Part shown: in pieces, positions 8,382 to 15,813 of the stretch
Layout: each line of letters begins with the position of its first letter
How positions within the stretch are numbered: the first letter of the stretch is position 1
Assembly (NCBI GenBank): GCA_024399015.1
Contig: JAKSIC010000017.1
Coordinates: 1 to 62,518, forward strand
Direction of reading: 5' to 3'
Length of the DNA stretch: 62,518 bases
DNA from: Fibrobacter sp.
GTDB taxonomy: Bacteria > Fibrobacterota > Fibrobacteria > Fibrobacterales > Fibrobacteraceae
The notes under the pieces: model-generated
Seen by the model: the letters and a program-made list of their open reading frames with translations, nothing else
The model's database searches: none
What the model was told of the DNA's origin: nothing
Translations under genes and position numbers: made by a program

Positions 8382-8430
8382 AAAAACTCCTTGGTTCGCG
8401 GCATTTCCCGCCTGCGATTTTTGCGCTGCA

Positions 8431-8436
8431 AATATA
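8431..8436 (-). promoter_or_regulatory. bioB: -10 box of bioB
   Basis: TATATT on the minus strand, about 50 bases before the bioB ATG, giving a short leader with a good ribosome-binding site. It abuts the terminator hairpin of the preceding operon. Confidence 0.4.
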
Positions 8437-8459
8437 GAAAAAGCAGGACAAGCCTGCTT
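8437..8459 (-). terminator. terminator of the amidotransferase/thioesterase operon
   Basis: On the minus strand AAGCAGG, a 5-base loop and CCTGCTT are followed by TTTTC, the usual intrinsic terminator shape, 35 bases after the thioesterase stop. Confidence 0.65.
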
Positions 8460-8493
8460 ATACTATTTGCTTATGATACGTGATAACCTTATC

Positions 8494-9015
8494 TTATTGT
8501 CCGATGCGGATTTCCTTAACGCCGTCTTCGATGAGGTAGGGCATTTCTTCGTGCATCACGGCGCCGCTGGCAATTACTTTAGGGTCCAGGTGCAGGTAGT
8601 TGATGTCGCCATCAGCCAACACATTGCCGTCCAGGTCAAGAATGCTGGCGTGGGTCACAAAGAATCGAGAACTGAACTTGGTGATAACGCCCTTGCCGAT
8701 AATAGGGGTGTTGTAGGGAACGGGCTTGCGGTACTTGGTTTCCAGGGACATGGTGACCCCCCAGATGTCCTCGTTGCCGCCTTCCTTGGCCCACACGGCG
8801 CGGAGTCCCATTTCGTCCAGCATGGCGGTGATGAGCCCGCCGTGAACGCGGCCGGGATAGCTCTGGTGCTGTTCGCGGTAGTTGAACAAAGTCATGACGC
8901 TGCCGTCTTCCATGTTGTAGAATGGAGCGCGGACGCCGTATTCGTTGTCTAGACCGCAGATCATGCACATCCTGCTGTTGTGCTGCTTGCTTACGACTTT
9001 GATGATTTCGCTCAT
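8494..9015 (-). CDS. PaaI/hotdog-fold thioesterase
   Basis: A 173-residue hotdog-fold protein of the PaaI/YbgC-like thioesterase superfamily. The helix-start signature GRVHGGLITAMLDEMG (residues 56-70) contains the HGG turn and the acidic residue expected for acyl-CoA hydrolysis. CMICGLDNEYG near the N-terminus is typical of a PaaI subgroup that often has Cys pairs. The substrate is unknown. It lies 21 bases downstream of the glutamine amidotransferase gene, so the two probably form an operon. Confidence 0.8.
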   Translation of the reverse strand: MSEIIKVVSKQHNSRMCMICGLDNEYGVRAPFYNMEDGSVMTLFNYREQHQSYPGRVHGGLITAMLDEMGLRAVWAKEGGNEDIWGVTMSLETKYRKPVPYNTPIIGKGVITKFSSRFFVTHASILDLDGNVLADGDINYLHLDPKVIASGAVMHEEMPYLIEDGVKEIRIGQ

Positions 9016-9036
9016 GAATCCTCCGTGGGGAACTCG

Positions 9037-9744
9037 CTACTTCTTTAACACAAAATCAAGAATCTTGATCAAGGCCTTGTTTGCCTTGTCCATATTTGCA
9101 GAGCTGGCTTTTTTGATTTCAGCGGCACTTTGTACAAACTTGCGGCCGGCACTTAAGCCTGCTTCAATTTCTTCGGCACCGTTCTTCAACATGCTTTCCA
9201 TGGAATCATCGGTGACTTCAACATGGAACTGCAAGGCGATGGCGCTGCCCAACTTGAATGCCTGATTCTTGCAGGCTTCACTGCTGGCGAAAGATGTTGC
9301 CGCTTCGGGGATGTCGAAGGTTTCACCGTGCCAATGGAAAGCCTGCAGTTTCTTGGGCAGGTCCAAAACCTTGTTGCCACCTTCGACGCTAGCGTCAAAA
9401 CTCACAGGGAACCATCCGATTTCCTTTTCGGGATTTTTCCTGATGGCTGCGCCAAATGCGTTTGCAATCATCTGGGCTCCCAGGCAAATGCCGAGAATAG
9501 GCTTGCCCAGCTGCACCATGTCGCGGCAAAGTTCCTTTTCGCGAACGAAGTAAGGATACTCCGTCTCTTCTAGAACACTCATAGGGCCGCCCATCAAAAT
9601 GGCGAAGTCCACTTCGTCTTCGTGGGGAATCTTGTCGCCAGCGTAAAGCCGAACTACGTGTACGTTGTGTCCCTTGGCTTCCAGGTAGGGGAGGATTGCG
9701 CCGGGGCCTTCGTATTCAACATGCTGAAAAATATACGTTTCCAT
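9037..9744 (-). CDS. class I glutamine amidotransferase (GMP-synthase-like domain)
   Basis: A stand-alone 235-residue GATase1 protein. The nucleophile is C87 in GICLGAQ, and the remaining triad is H174 and E176 in LQFHVEV. MGGPMSVLE and the AFHWHGETF stretch are typical of the GuaA-like amidotransferase subgroup that occurs without a synthetase domain. Such proteins often act on gamma-glutamyl compounds or partner an unknown acceptor enzyme. First gene of a likely two-gene operon with the thioesterase. Confidence 0.82.
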   Translation of the reverse strand: METYIFQHVEYEGPGAILPYLEAKGHNVHVVRLYAGDKIPHEDEVDFAILMGGPMSVLEETEYPYFVREKELCRDMVQLGKPILGICLGAQMIANAFGAAIRKNPEKEIGWFPVSFDASVEGGNKVLDLPKKLQAFHWHGETFDIPEAATSFASSEACKNQAFKLGSAIALQFHVEVTDDSMESMLKNGAEEIEAGLSAGRKFVQSAAEIKKASSANMDKANKALIKILDFVLKK

Positions 9745-9794
9745 CTTTGTATTGCCTTTTGACTACAAAGATAGTGAAAATCCGAAAAGAGTTT

Positions 9795-9800
9795 TATATT
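9795..9800 (+). promoter_or_regulatory. -10 box of the membrane protein at 9833
   Basis: TATATT, about 33 bases before the ATG at 9833, divergent from the amidotransferase operon. Confidence 0.35.
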
Positions 9801-9832
9801 TGTTCCGTTAAATGTTGGAGACGGAGTGCTTT

Positions 9833-10255
9833 ATGAAAAGCTTTAAAACAAAATCCATGTTGCCCAATGTGCTGGCCGCCGCTGTAGCCTTGTTCTGCCT
9901 GGCCTTTGACGGGGTTCTTGTGAAAATGCTGGTGGAGCAGAAGGAACAGATTTTGCAGGGCCAGATGACCGCCATGGCCATTGAAATTCTGGTGGTGATT
10001 CCCTTGATGCTGGTCTTGTTTTTCGTGCTGCTGAATGTGTTCCCGAAAAAGATTTCCATTGACGGCGACTCCCTGGAAATGACCTTCCTCTGCGGTAACA
10101 AAGTCTCCCTGAAAAAGGATCAGCTGAAGGTCCTTTGCGTGGATGAACAGGAAGATTCCTGGAAGGCTATTCTGTTTGTTTGTAAACGCCCTGTTTATCT
10201 CAACTCGGCTTCCTTCCCGGAACTGAAAGAACTTGTTTGCGGCGAAGCCCAGTAA
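9833..10255 (+). CDS. two-helix membrane protein, unknown
   Basis: A 140-residue protein with two membrane helices (about residues 12-30 and 48-70) and a C-terminal soluble part of beta character reminiscent of the small PH-like domains found in bacterial membrane proteins. I do not recognise a named family. ATG at 9833 is used because GGAG lies at good spacing; an upstream ATG at 9812 would add seven residues. A strong terminator follows at 10287. Confidence 0.6.
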   Translation: MKSFKTKSMLPNVLAAAVALFCLAFDGVLVKMLVEQKEQILQGQMTAMAIEILVVIPLMLVLFFVLLNVFPKKISIDGDSLEMTFLCGNKVSLKKDQLKVLCVDEQEDSWKAILFVCKRPVYLNSASFPELKELVCGEAQ

Positions 10256-10286
10256 ATTAAAATCAAATCTTTGATATAAAAAAAGA

Positions 10287-10315
10287 CCCGCGAAAAATCG
10301 CGGGCCAATTTTTTT
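10287..10315 (+). terminator. intrinsic terminator
   Basis: CCCGCGA/TCGCGGG hairpin (10287-10304) followed by a seven-T run at 10309-10315, after the membrane protein gene. Confidence 0.75.
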
Positions 10316-10351
10316 GCGTTGATTACTTGCCGAATTCGGACGGCAAACAGA

Positions 10352-10375
10352 AACGCCTCCTGTTGAGGAGGCGTT
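10352..10375 (-). terminator. argF: probable terminator of argF
   Basis: AACGCCTCC and GGAGGCGTT pair over nine bases, 55 bases past the argF stop. A clear T-run is missing on the minus strand. Confidence 0.5.
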
Positions 10376-10429
10376 GTCGTGCGCAGCAAAAAACGTCACA
10401 TGTTCTTTTTGCGATAGTTTTTTGCGGAG

Positions 10430-11371
10430 TTATTTAAAGGGCTTCATGACCTGCCACAGCACGGCCTTGTGGGCGTGGAGGCGGTTTTCGGCTTCTTCGT
10501 AGCTCATGTTCAGGTCAAGGTTGTCCATCACTTCGTCGGTGATTTCGTCGCCGCGGTGGGCGGGCAGACAGTGGGAAACCTTCACGTGAGACGGAGCGTA
10601 CTTCAAAAGGTCTGCGTCGATGCGGAACGGCAGGAAGTGGTTCTGCTTGGATTCCTTCTGACCTTCCTGACCCATGGATACCCAGACGTCGCTATACAGG
10701 ATGTCGGCGTCCTTGACGGCTTCCTTCGGGTCGTTGAATACGCGGTACTGGCAGCCGTGGCGCTTGAAGTCAGCCTGAGCTTCTTCAATAACGTGTGCGG
10801 GCTGTTCGAAACCCTTGGGGCAAGCCAGGGTGAAGTTCATGCCCACCTTGGAGCAAAGTGCGAGGAAAGAGTTTGCAACGTTGTTGCCGTCACCGATGAA
10901 GGCCACTGTCTTACCCTTCATGCCACCCAGGTTTTCTTCAATCATCTGAGCGAAGGCGATAGCCTGGCAGGGGTGATAGTCGTCGGTCAGGGCGTTCACA
11001 ACGGGAATGGAACCGTATTCAGCCAGCTGTTCCACCAGGTCCTGCTTGAAGCAGCGGACAACGAGGGCGTTCACCCAGCGGGAAAGGCAGCGGGCCACAT
11101 CCTTGATGGATTCGCGCTTGCCAAGACCGATGGAGTCCGGGGAGAGCAGCACGGCGTGGCCACCCAGCTGGTTCATGCCCACCTGGAAAGTAGTGATAGT
11201 TCGCAGAGACGGCTTTTCGAAGAACATACCGATGTTCTGGCCGTGAAGACGGTCGGAGACCTGGCCTGCATGGACTTCCTTTTTCAGGCGGGAAGCGATG
11301 GCTACGGTTTCGAGAATTCTTTCTTCGCTCCAGTCGGCGAGGCGGAGGAAGTGCTTGCTGCGATCAATCAT
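10430..11371 (-). CDS. argF: ornithine carbamoyltransferase
   Basis: A 313-residue carbamoyltransferase that makes citrulline from ornithine and carbamoyl phosphate in arginine synthesis. The carbamoyl-phosphate loop reads SLRT (55-58) in FEKPSLRTITTF, a known variation of the usual STRT. DDYHPCQAIAF and HCLPAHRGDE near the C-terminus are the other two hallmarks and favour ornithine over aspartate as acceptor. It stands alone with a terminator downstream. N-acetylornithine carbamoyltransferase is a less likely alternative. Confidence 0.88.
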   Translation of the reverse strand: MIDRSKHFLRLADWSEERILETVAIASRLKKEVHAGQVSDRLHGQNIGMFFEKPSLRTITTFQVGMNQLGGHAVLLSPDSIGLGKRESIKDVARCLSRWVNALVVRCFKQDLVEQLAEYGSIPVVNALTDDYHPCQAIAFAQMIEENLGGMKGKTVAFIGDGNNVANSFLALCSKVGMNFTLACPKGFEQPAHVIEEAQADFKRHGCQYRVFNDPKEAVKDADILYSDVWVSMGQEGQKESKQNHFLPFRIDADLLKYAPSHVKVSHCLPAHRGDEITDEVMDNLDLNMSYEEAENRLHAHKAVLWQVMKPFK

Positions 11372-11504
11372 TTTCTATTCCTTATTTTGGTGAGCTCAGG
11401 AACTGCTCGGTTAAAACGGGAAAGCCTTAATATACATCAAAAAATTACAGATTGTGTAAAATTTTGATGAGTTTTAAGAAAATCCTAAAAACAAAAAACG
11501 AAAA

Positions 11505-11523
11505 ACGGAGCTTGTCACTCCGT
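11505..11523 (-). terminator. terminator of the COX24-like gene
   Basis: On the minus strand ACGGAG, a 7-base loop and CTCCGT are followed by a T-rich run, 46 bases after the stop of the small basic protein. Confidence 0.7.
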
Positions 11524-11569
11524 CTTTCAATTCCTTAACAGGAAAATCACAAGAGAATGCTAACGGAAA

Positions 11570-11665
11570 TTAGCGAATTTTCTTCTTATGACGGTCACGA
11601 CGACGGCGCTTCTTACGCTTGTGAGTCGCAATCTTCCTGCGCTTTCTTTTCTTTCCGCAAGGCAT
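11570..11665 (-). CDS. AURKAIP1/COX24-domain small basic protein (probable ribosomal protein)
   Basis: A 31-residue, extremely Lys/Arg-rich protein that begins MPCGKKRKRRKIATHKRKKR. This matches the small AURKAIP1/COX24-domain proteins of Bacteroidetes and relatives, which correspond to the C-terminus of mitochondrial ribosomal protein mS38 and are taken to be small-subunit ribosomal components. A GGAG ribosome-binding site stands seven bases before the ATG, a good promoter lies at 11708-11736 and a terminator follows, so this is a free-standing gene despite its size. Confidence 0.85.
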   Translation of the reverse strand: MPCGKKRKRRKIATHKRKKRRRRDRHKKKIR

Positions 11666-11707
11666 ATTGTATCTCCGTTAAAGGTGAAACTTAAAATTGT
11701 GCCTCCA

Positions 11708-11736
11708 AATAGAGAAAAAAACAAGTCGTTTGTCAA
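11708..11736 (-). promoter_or_regulatory. promoter of the COX24-like gene
   Basis: Minus strand: TTGACA (11736-11731), a 17-base spacer, and TCTATT (11713-11708). The consensus -35 is the best in the window and fits a constitutive, highly expressed gene. Between here and 11962 I see no gene. Confidence 0.65.
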
Positions 11737-11962
11737 GGGATAGGGGGAAGTTTCCCCCTGGCTGCAGCCTTTTTTTACGCCGTGGCTTTGAAATAAACAG
11801 CCTAGAACATCCAAAAACGCAAAAAAAATAACATCAAGGCGCAGGTGGACTGCCGCAGGTTGTCCGCCCGAGGCTGTTTTGGAACCGCCCGACGGCTCCC
11901 CTTGGTCGCCGCCCCCGGCTAAAAGTCTTCCGCCACCCCCTCTCAGCCCGCAGCGGATTCCG

Positions 11963-12916
11963 TTAAGGATGTCCCACCATTTCCATCACCTGCTCCACGG
12001 TCGCAAAATCCATGATGCTGTAGCCGCATAGGCCGTTGCCCATATCCTTGAAGCTAGCTCCGAAATGGTAAACCTTTTCGTCAACGAGTAGAAATCTATC
12101 GTGAACTTGCCGCATGTTTCTTAGCTGCAATCCTGGGTATTGTTTGTTATGAATTTCCACCTGGTTTTGTAATGCCGTGGTGATGCGAGCTGTATAGACG
12201 ATTGCTGTAACTTTCGTCTTTCGAAATGCTGCGAAATTTAATGCGGTGACATCTGCAAATGGGTCGATGAACACTACGGATTTTTCGGCGGACTTCACAA
12301 GTTCTGTGATGAGGGCGAAACCGTCCCAGCGGGAATTGGCCGGAAGGAGTCGTCCGTTAGGAGGCTTGGGCCCCTTTACGAAGAAATCCACCTGGTTTTC
12401 AAGAGCCTTGATTCGTGCGGAATGATCCTCTTGCTCGGATTTCAGGTCAGTAATGCGATTCTCGTGATTTGCCAAATGGTGGTCGATGCGCTCTTCTGCT
12501 ATAAGAAGCCGCTGATTGATGCTGAAGCCTTTGAGGAGGTGATCTTTAAGGACTTTGTTGGCCCATTGGCGAAAACGGGTTCCTTGGATGGATTTGACAC
12601 GGTATCCTACGGATATGATGACGTCAAGATTGTAGTTTTTTGTGCGATGGTATTGAATTTTTCCTTTGACAGCGCCATGCTTAGTGGCTGTCAAGAAATC
12701 CTTGACAACCACTTTTGCGTCAAGTTCACCTTCCTTAAAAATATTGTTTATGTGAAGGCTTATGTTTTGCTTTGAAGATCCGAATAACTCAGCCATCTGC
12801 GCTTGCGTCAGCCATACGGTTTCGTTTTCGAGACGGACATCAAGATGCAACTCGCCATCGGCATGGTAGGCGATGATTTCGCCTTTTTCAGGCGTTTTTT
12901 CCGGTTGATTTTCCAT
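11963..12916 (-). CDS. RhuM-family protein with PLD-like C-terminal part
   Basis: A 317-residue protein. Residues about 10-130 match the RhuM (virulence protein RhuM) family: GEIIAYHADGELHLDVRLEN, then VWLTQAQMAELFGSSKQNI (a helix-turn-helix-like segment) and YNLDVIISVGYRVKS. A coiled-coil-like stretch follows (about 150-200). The C-terminus resembles half of a phospholipase-D domain, with HDRFLLVD where HxKxxxxD would be expected, so lysine is replaced by arginine. The ATG at 12916 has a GGAG six bases upstream; a longer frame to 13057 lacks one. RhuM proteins are frequent on islands; their role is unclear. Confidence 0.8.
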   Translation of the reverse strand: MENQPEKTPEKGEIIAYHADGELHLDVRLENETVWLTQAQMAELFGSSKQNISLHINNIFKEGELDAKVVVKDFLTATKHGAVKGKIQYHRTKNYNLDVIISVGYRVKSIQGTRFRQWANKVLKDHLLKGFSINQRLLIAEERIDHHLANHENRITDLKSEQEDHSARIKALENQVDFFVKGPKPPNGRLLPANSRWDGFALITELVKSAEKSVVFIDPFADVTALNFAAFRKTKVTAIVYTARITTALQNQVEIHNKQYPGLQLRNMRQVHDRFLLVDEKVYHFGASFKDMGNGLCGYSIMDFATVEQVMEMVGHP

Positions 12917-13030
12917 CGGAAACTCCGAGGAACGCATTTCCCATGATGCGAGATTGCTCGCGGGCACCTGTCGGGCGATATATGAAAAACCGGCGTTTCC
13001 GGCTGGGATAAATATACAAATTGCAAAAGT
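12917..13030 (-). promoter_or_regulatory. promoter and hairpin-containing leader of the RhuM gene
   Basis: Reading the minus strand there is a TATATT box near 13012, then a leader of about 90 bases with a CCGG/CCGG hairpin and a GCGAG-CAAT-CTCGC hairpin before the ribosome-binding site. It does not share the conserved core of the leaders at 821 and 26235. Confidence 0.35.
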
Positions 13031-13060
13031 CAGATTATGACAATCTGCAATTTTCAAAAA

Positions 13061-13087
13061 AAACTCCGGGACTGACCCCCGGAGTTT
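13061..13087 (-). terminator. dusA: terminator of dusA
   Basis: AAACTCCGGG pairs with CCCGGAGTTT around a 7-base loop, followed on the minus strand by a T-run. The plus strand also has T-rich flank, so it may work both ways. Confidence 0.75.
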
Positions 13088-13094
13088 TTTTTAC

Positions 13095-14114
13095 TTAAAC
13101 TTCTTCAACCAATTCCATGGCCTTGCGGATTAGTTCTGCGGGACCGCCGTATTCGCGGGCGCGGGGGGCGCCTTCGCTGAGCATCTGGCGGAACTTGCGG
13201 GCACCGGGGAGTCCGGCAAACAGACCGTAGATGTGCTTTACCAGGATGGTGGCGGGGCAACCTTCGGCGAATTGCTTTTCCACATAGGGGAGGTAGGCTT
13301 CAAGAACGGCCTTGCGGGACTTGGCGGCGGGAGCGGTATCTCCAAATACTTGTTCGTCGGCGTCGTGCAGGAACCAGGGATTTTCGTAAGGTTCGCGGCC
13401 TACCATCACACCGTCCAGCGCCACACCCGTACCAGCAGAAGTGGGGTCGCCGTTCAAGTGGCTGAGCACCTGATCCATGGAGCGGATGCCGCCATTGATG
13501 GCAATATTCAGCTGGGGCATTTCTGCCTTCAACTTATGAACAAATTCATAATGTAGGGGAGGAACCTCGCGGTTCTCCTTGGGCGAAAGTCCCTTCAGCC
13601 AGGCCTTGCGGGCGTGAATAATAAAGTACTTGCAGCCTGCGTCAGCGATGGTGCCGACGAAATCGCGGAAAAAGTCCCAGCTATCGAATTCATCTACACC
13701 GATACGGCACTTGATGGACACGGGAATGCTGACGGTGTCCTGCATGGCCTTGAAGCAGTCGGCCACCAGGTTCTTGTCCTTCATGAGGCAGGCGCCGAAA
13801 CTTCCGCTCTGCACACGGTCCGAAGGGCATCCGCAATTCAGGTTCACTTCCTGGAATCCAGCAGCTTCCACCATCTTGCTGCATTTTGCCAAATCGGTGG
13901 GATTGCTTCCGCCCAACTGCAGCACGGCAGGATATTCAAATTCCTCGTGACCCAAGAACATTTCGGGATTAGCGTGGAGCAACGCATGGGTTACCGCCAT
14001 TTCGCTGTACAGCAAGGTATGCTTGGAAATCAAACGCAGAAAATAGCGTTCGTGGCGGTCGGTGCAATCAAGCATCGGGGCAATGGACAATCTGCGGTTG
14101 AAATCGATATTCAT
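13095..14114 (-). CDS. dusA: tRNA-dihydrouridine(20/20a) synthase
   Basis: A 339-residue flavoenzyme that reduces uridine 20/20a in the tRNA D-loop. It begins RLSIAPMLDCTDRHERYFLRL, typical of DusA rather than DusB/C, and has VNLNCGCPSDRVQSG with the catalytic cysteine, followed by SIKCRIGVDEFDS, FIIHARKAWLKGLSPKENRE and INGGIRS. Divergent from the aspartoacylase gene, with about 39 bases between the starts, so the two promoters must overlap. Confidence 0.92.
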   Translation of the reverse strand: MNIDFNRRLSIAPMLDCTDRHERYFLRLISKHTLLYSEMAVTHALLHANPEMFLGHEEFEYPAVLQLGGSNPTDLAKCSKMVEAAGFQEVNLNCGCPSDRVQSGSFGACLMKDKNLVADCFKAMQDTVSIPVSIKCRIGVDEFDSWDFFRDFVGTIADAGCKYFIIHARKAWLKGLSPKENREVPPLHYEFVHKLKAEMPQLNIAINGGIRSMDQVLSHLNGDPTSAGTGVALDGVMVGREPYENPWFLHDADEQVFGDTAPAAKSRKAVLEAYLPYVEKQFAEGCPATILVKHIYGLFAGLPGARKFRQMLSEGAPRAREYGGPAELIRKAMELVEEV

Positions 14115-14141
14115 AGCGGAAAAATTAGAAAAAATAAATGT

Positions 14142-14147
14142 TATATT
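14142..14147 (+). promoter_or_regulatory. -10 box six bases before the aspartoacylase start
   Basis: TATATT ends six bases before the ATG at 14154, so transcription should start at or within a base or two of the start codon, a leaderless message. No ribosome-binding site is present. Confidence 0.5.
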
Positions 14148-14153
14148 GTGGGT

Positions 14154-15065
14154 ATGAGTTTAATCAATAACATTGTGGTAGCTGGCGGTACTCACGGTAA
14201 TGAACTTACCGGTGTTCGCATTGTCCAGAAATGGATGGAAAACCCGGAATGTTATAAGAGCCTCTGTACAAGCGCCAATGTGGAATTGGTTTTGTCCAAT
14301 CCCGAAGGTATGCGGTTGAATCGCCGCTACAGGGACCACGACTTGAATCGAGCTTTTTCTCAGACTTGTCTGGATGCAAATGTGGAATCTCATCTGTACG
14401 AATTCCGCCGTGCTAAGGAACTGAACAAGATTTATGGACCCAAGGGTCCGAATACAAAGACTGACCTTTTGCTGGACATCCATAATACTGGATCCAACAT
14501 GGGTTACTGTCTGATTCTTTCGGAACGTGATCCGTTTTGCATGCGAGCTTCCGCTGTGCTGACCCAGGAATTCAAGAACGCCTGGATTTACTACCAGCCG
14601 GAGGAACGATCTGCTTCCCCGTATTTTGGTACCGTGGCCAAGGCTGACATTTGCATTGAAATTGGTCCCCAGCATCACGGCACCATCAATCCGTACATCT
14701 TCGAAGAATCCGAACGCCTTGTAAAGCGCTACCTGGAACTTGCCGAAGAATGGAACCGTGGTGAACTGCAGAAGCGCCCGCCCATCCAGGTGGAAGTCTA
14801 TACCCAGCATCGTGACTTGGGTTACCCGAAGCCCCAGGGTGGTGGCCCCATCCTGGCAATGATCCACCAGGATATTTTCGGTAGGGATTATTGCGAACTG
14901 AAGGAAGGGGACAAGTTGTTCCGCACTTTCGATGGCAAGGATATCCTGTTCAAGCGTGAACCTGGCGATCCCGAAGTTGTTTATCCGATTTTTATAAATG
15001 AACCGGCTTATTACGAGAAGGATATCGCAATGAGCTTGACCGTGAAGACTGTTGAGGAATGGTAG
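14154..15065 (+). CDS. aspartoacylase-family protein
   Basis: A 303-residue zinc hydrolase of the aspartoacylase/AspA group, which cleaves N-acyl-aspartate. Zinc ligands are visible as H14 and E17 in GGTHGNE, with MRLNRRYRDHDLNRAF (about 53-68) and LLDIHNTGSNMGY giving the substrate-binding and third-ligand segments; IEIGPQHHG supplies the catalytic glutamate region. Length and motif order match aspartoacylase better than succinylglutamate desuccinylase. The ATG at 14154 is chosen because homologous sequence begins there; an open frame to 13614 is antisense to dusA. Confidence 0.85.
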   Translation: MSLINNIVVAGGTHGNELTGVRIVQKWMENPECYKSLCTSANVELVLSNPEGMRLNRRYRDHDLNRAFSQTCLDANVESHLYEFRRAKELNKIYGPKGPNTKTDLLLDIHNTGSNMGYCLILSERDPFCMRASAVLTQEFKNAWIYYQPEERSASPYFGTVAKADICIEIGPQHHGTINPYIFEESERLVKRYLELAEEWNRGELQKRPPIQVEVYTQHRDLGYPKPQGGGPILAMIHQDIFGRDYCELKEGDKLFRTFDGKDILFKREPGDPEVVYPIFINEPAYYEKDIAMSLTVKTVEEW

Positions 15066-15067
15066 GT

Positions 15068-15097
15068 GTCATTGCGAGGACCGCTGGGACGAAGCAA
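15068..15097 (+). repeat. degenerate REP-like palindrome
   Basis: Begins GTCATTGCGAG and ends near GAAGCAA, matching the outer parts of the REP-like elements at 37008, 37056, 44169 and 56754, but the inner stem is poor. Confidence 0.4.
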
Positions 15098-15142
15098 ACG
15101 AAGTGGTGTTAAATCGACGGATTGAAAAGAAGAATTTGAAGG

Positions 15143-15790
15143 ATGAGTATGATGGATAATGAAGAATTGAAAGAAGTTTCTGGCGAAGAACGTTTGAAGA
15201 ATTTTTTGGAACTGGTCCAGAAACAGAAAGGTGAACAGTGGGATTCTCGCTTGTTCGATATTCTTGACGCCTTCGAAGATTTCTTGACAGTCCGCCCGGA
15301 ACCTCCCAAGGAATGGCTGGACACCTATGCCGAAAAGGGCAAGGAATTCGACTACTACCAGATTGTTTTGCCTCAGGACTTCCAGGATCCTTATGAAGAC
15401 GACTTGGGTAACATCCGTCGTCTGCGCAATGAGTTTGAACGTACTCCCAGCACCATGGCTTTGGAACATGAACTGGTGAGCCGCAACTACTTTGTTTTTG
15501 AAAATGGCCACGCTGACGCTATTCCTGCGCCTCGCCCCATGCTCATGCTTGAAAGCAAGGACCGCGATGACGACGAAGAGGAACAGGAAGGCGATATCAC
15601 TTGGGATTGCTGCATTTCCATTTTCCCGGATGGCAGCTACATCGCCTACAACTTGAATCACGATGATGAAGAAGTTCTGGGCGAAGATTTCAAGGCTGAA
15701 TTTGACAAGCATATCGATGTGCTTTCAAAGCTGCAGTTGGTGATTCCTGTGGAAGGCCGAGATTACGGGTTCTTGAATAGCAACGCATAA
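15143..15790 (+). CDS. acidic hypothetical protein
   Basis: A soluble acidic protein of 215 residues without recognisable domain or signal peptide. It has a run of acidic residues (RDDDEEEQEGD, about 140-150) in the middle and a short C-terminal segment ending DYGFLNSNA. The start may be the ATG at 15143 or the one at 15149, which has GGATGAG ahead of it. It lies 23 bases before the exported protein gene at 15814 and may be co-transcribed with it. Confidence 0.65.
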   Translation: MSMMDNEELKEVSGEERLKNFLELVQKQKGEQWDSRLFDILDAFEDFLTVRPEPPKEWLDTYAEKGKEFDYYQIVLPQDFQDPYEDDLGNIRRLRNEFERTPSTMALEHELVSRNYFVFENGHADAIPAPRPMLMLESKDRDDDEEEQEGDITWDCCISIFPDGSYIAYNLNHDDEEVLGEDFKAEFDKHIDVLSKLQLVIPVEGRDYGFLNSNA

Positions 15791-15813
15791 AGCGTTTTGG
15801 GGAAGGTTAGGAT

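Noticed and set aside
13614-14153. Long N-terminal extension of the aspartoacylase frame
   Set aside because: It runs antisense through dusA and the homologous protein starts at 14154, where a -10 box also sits.
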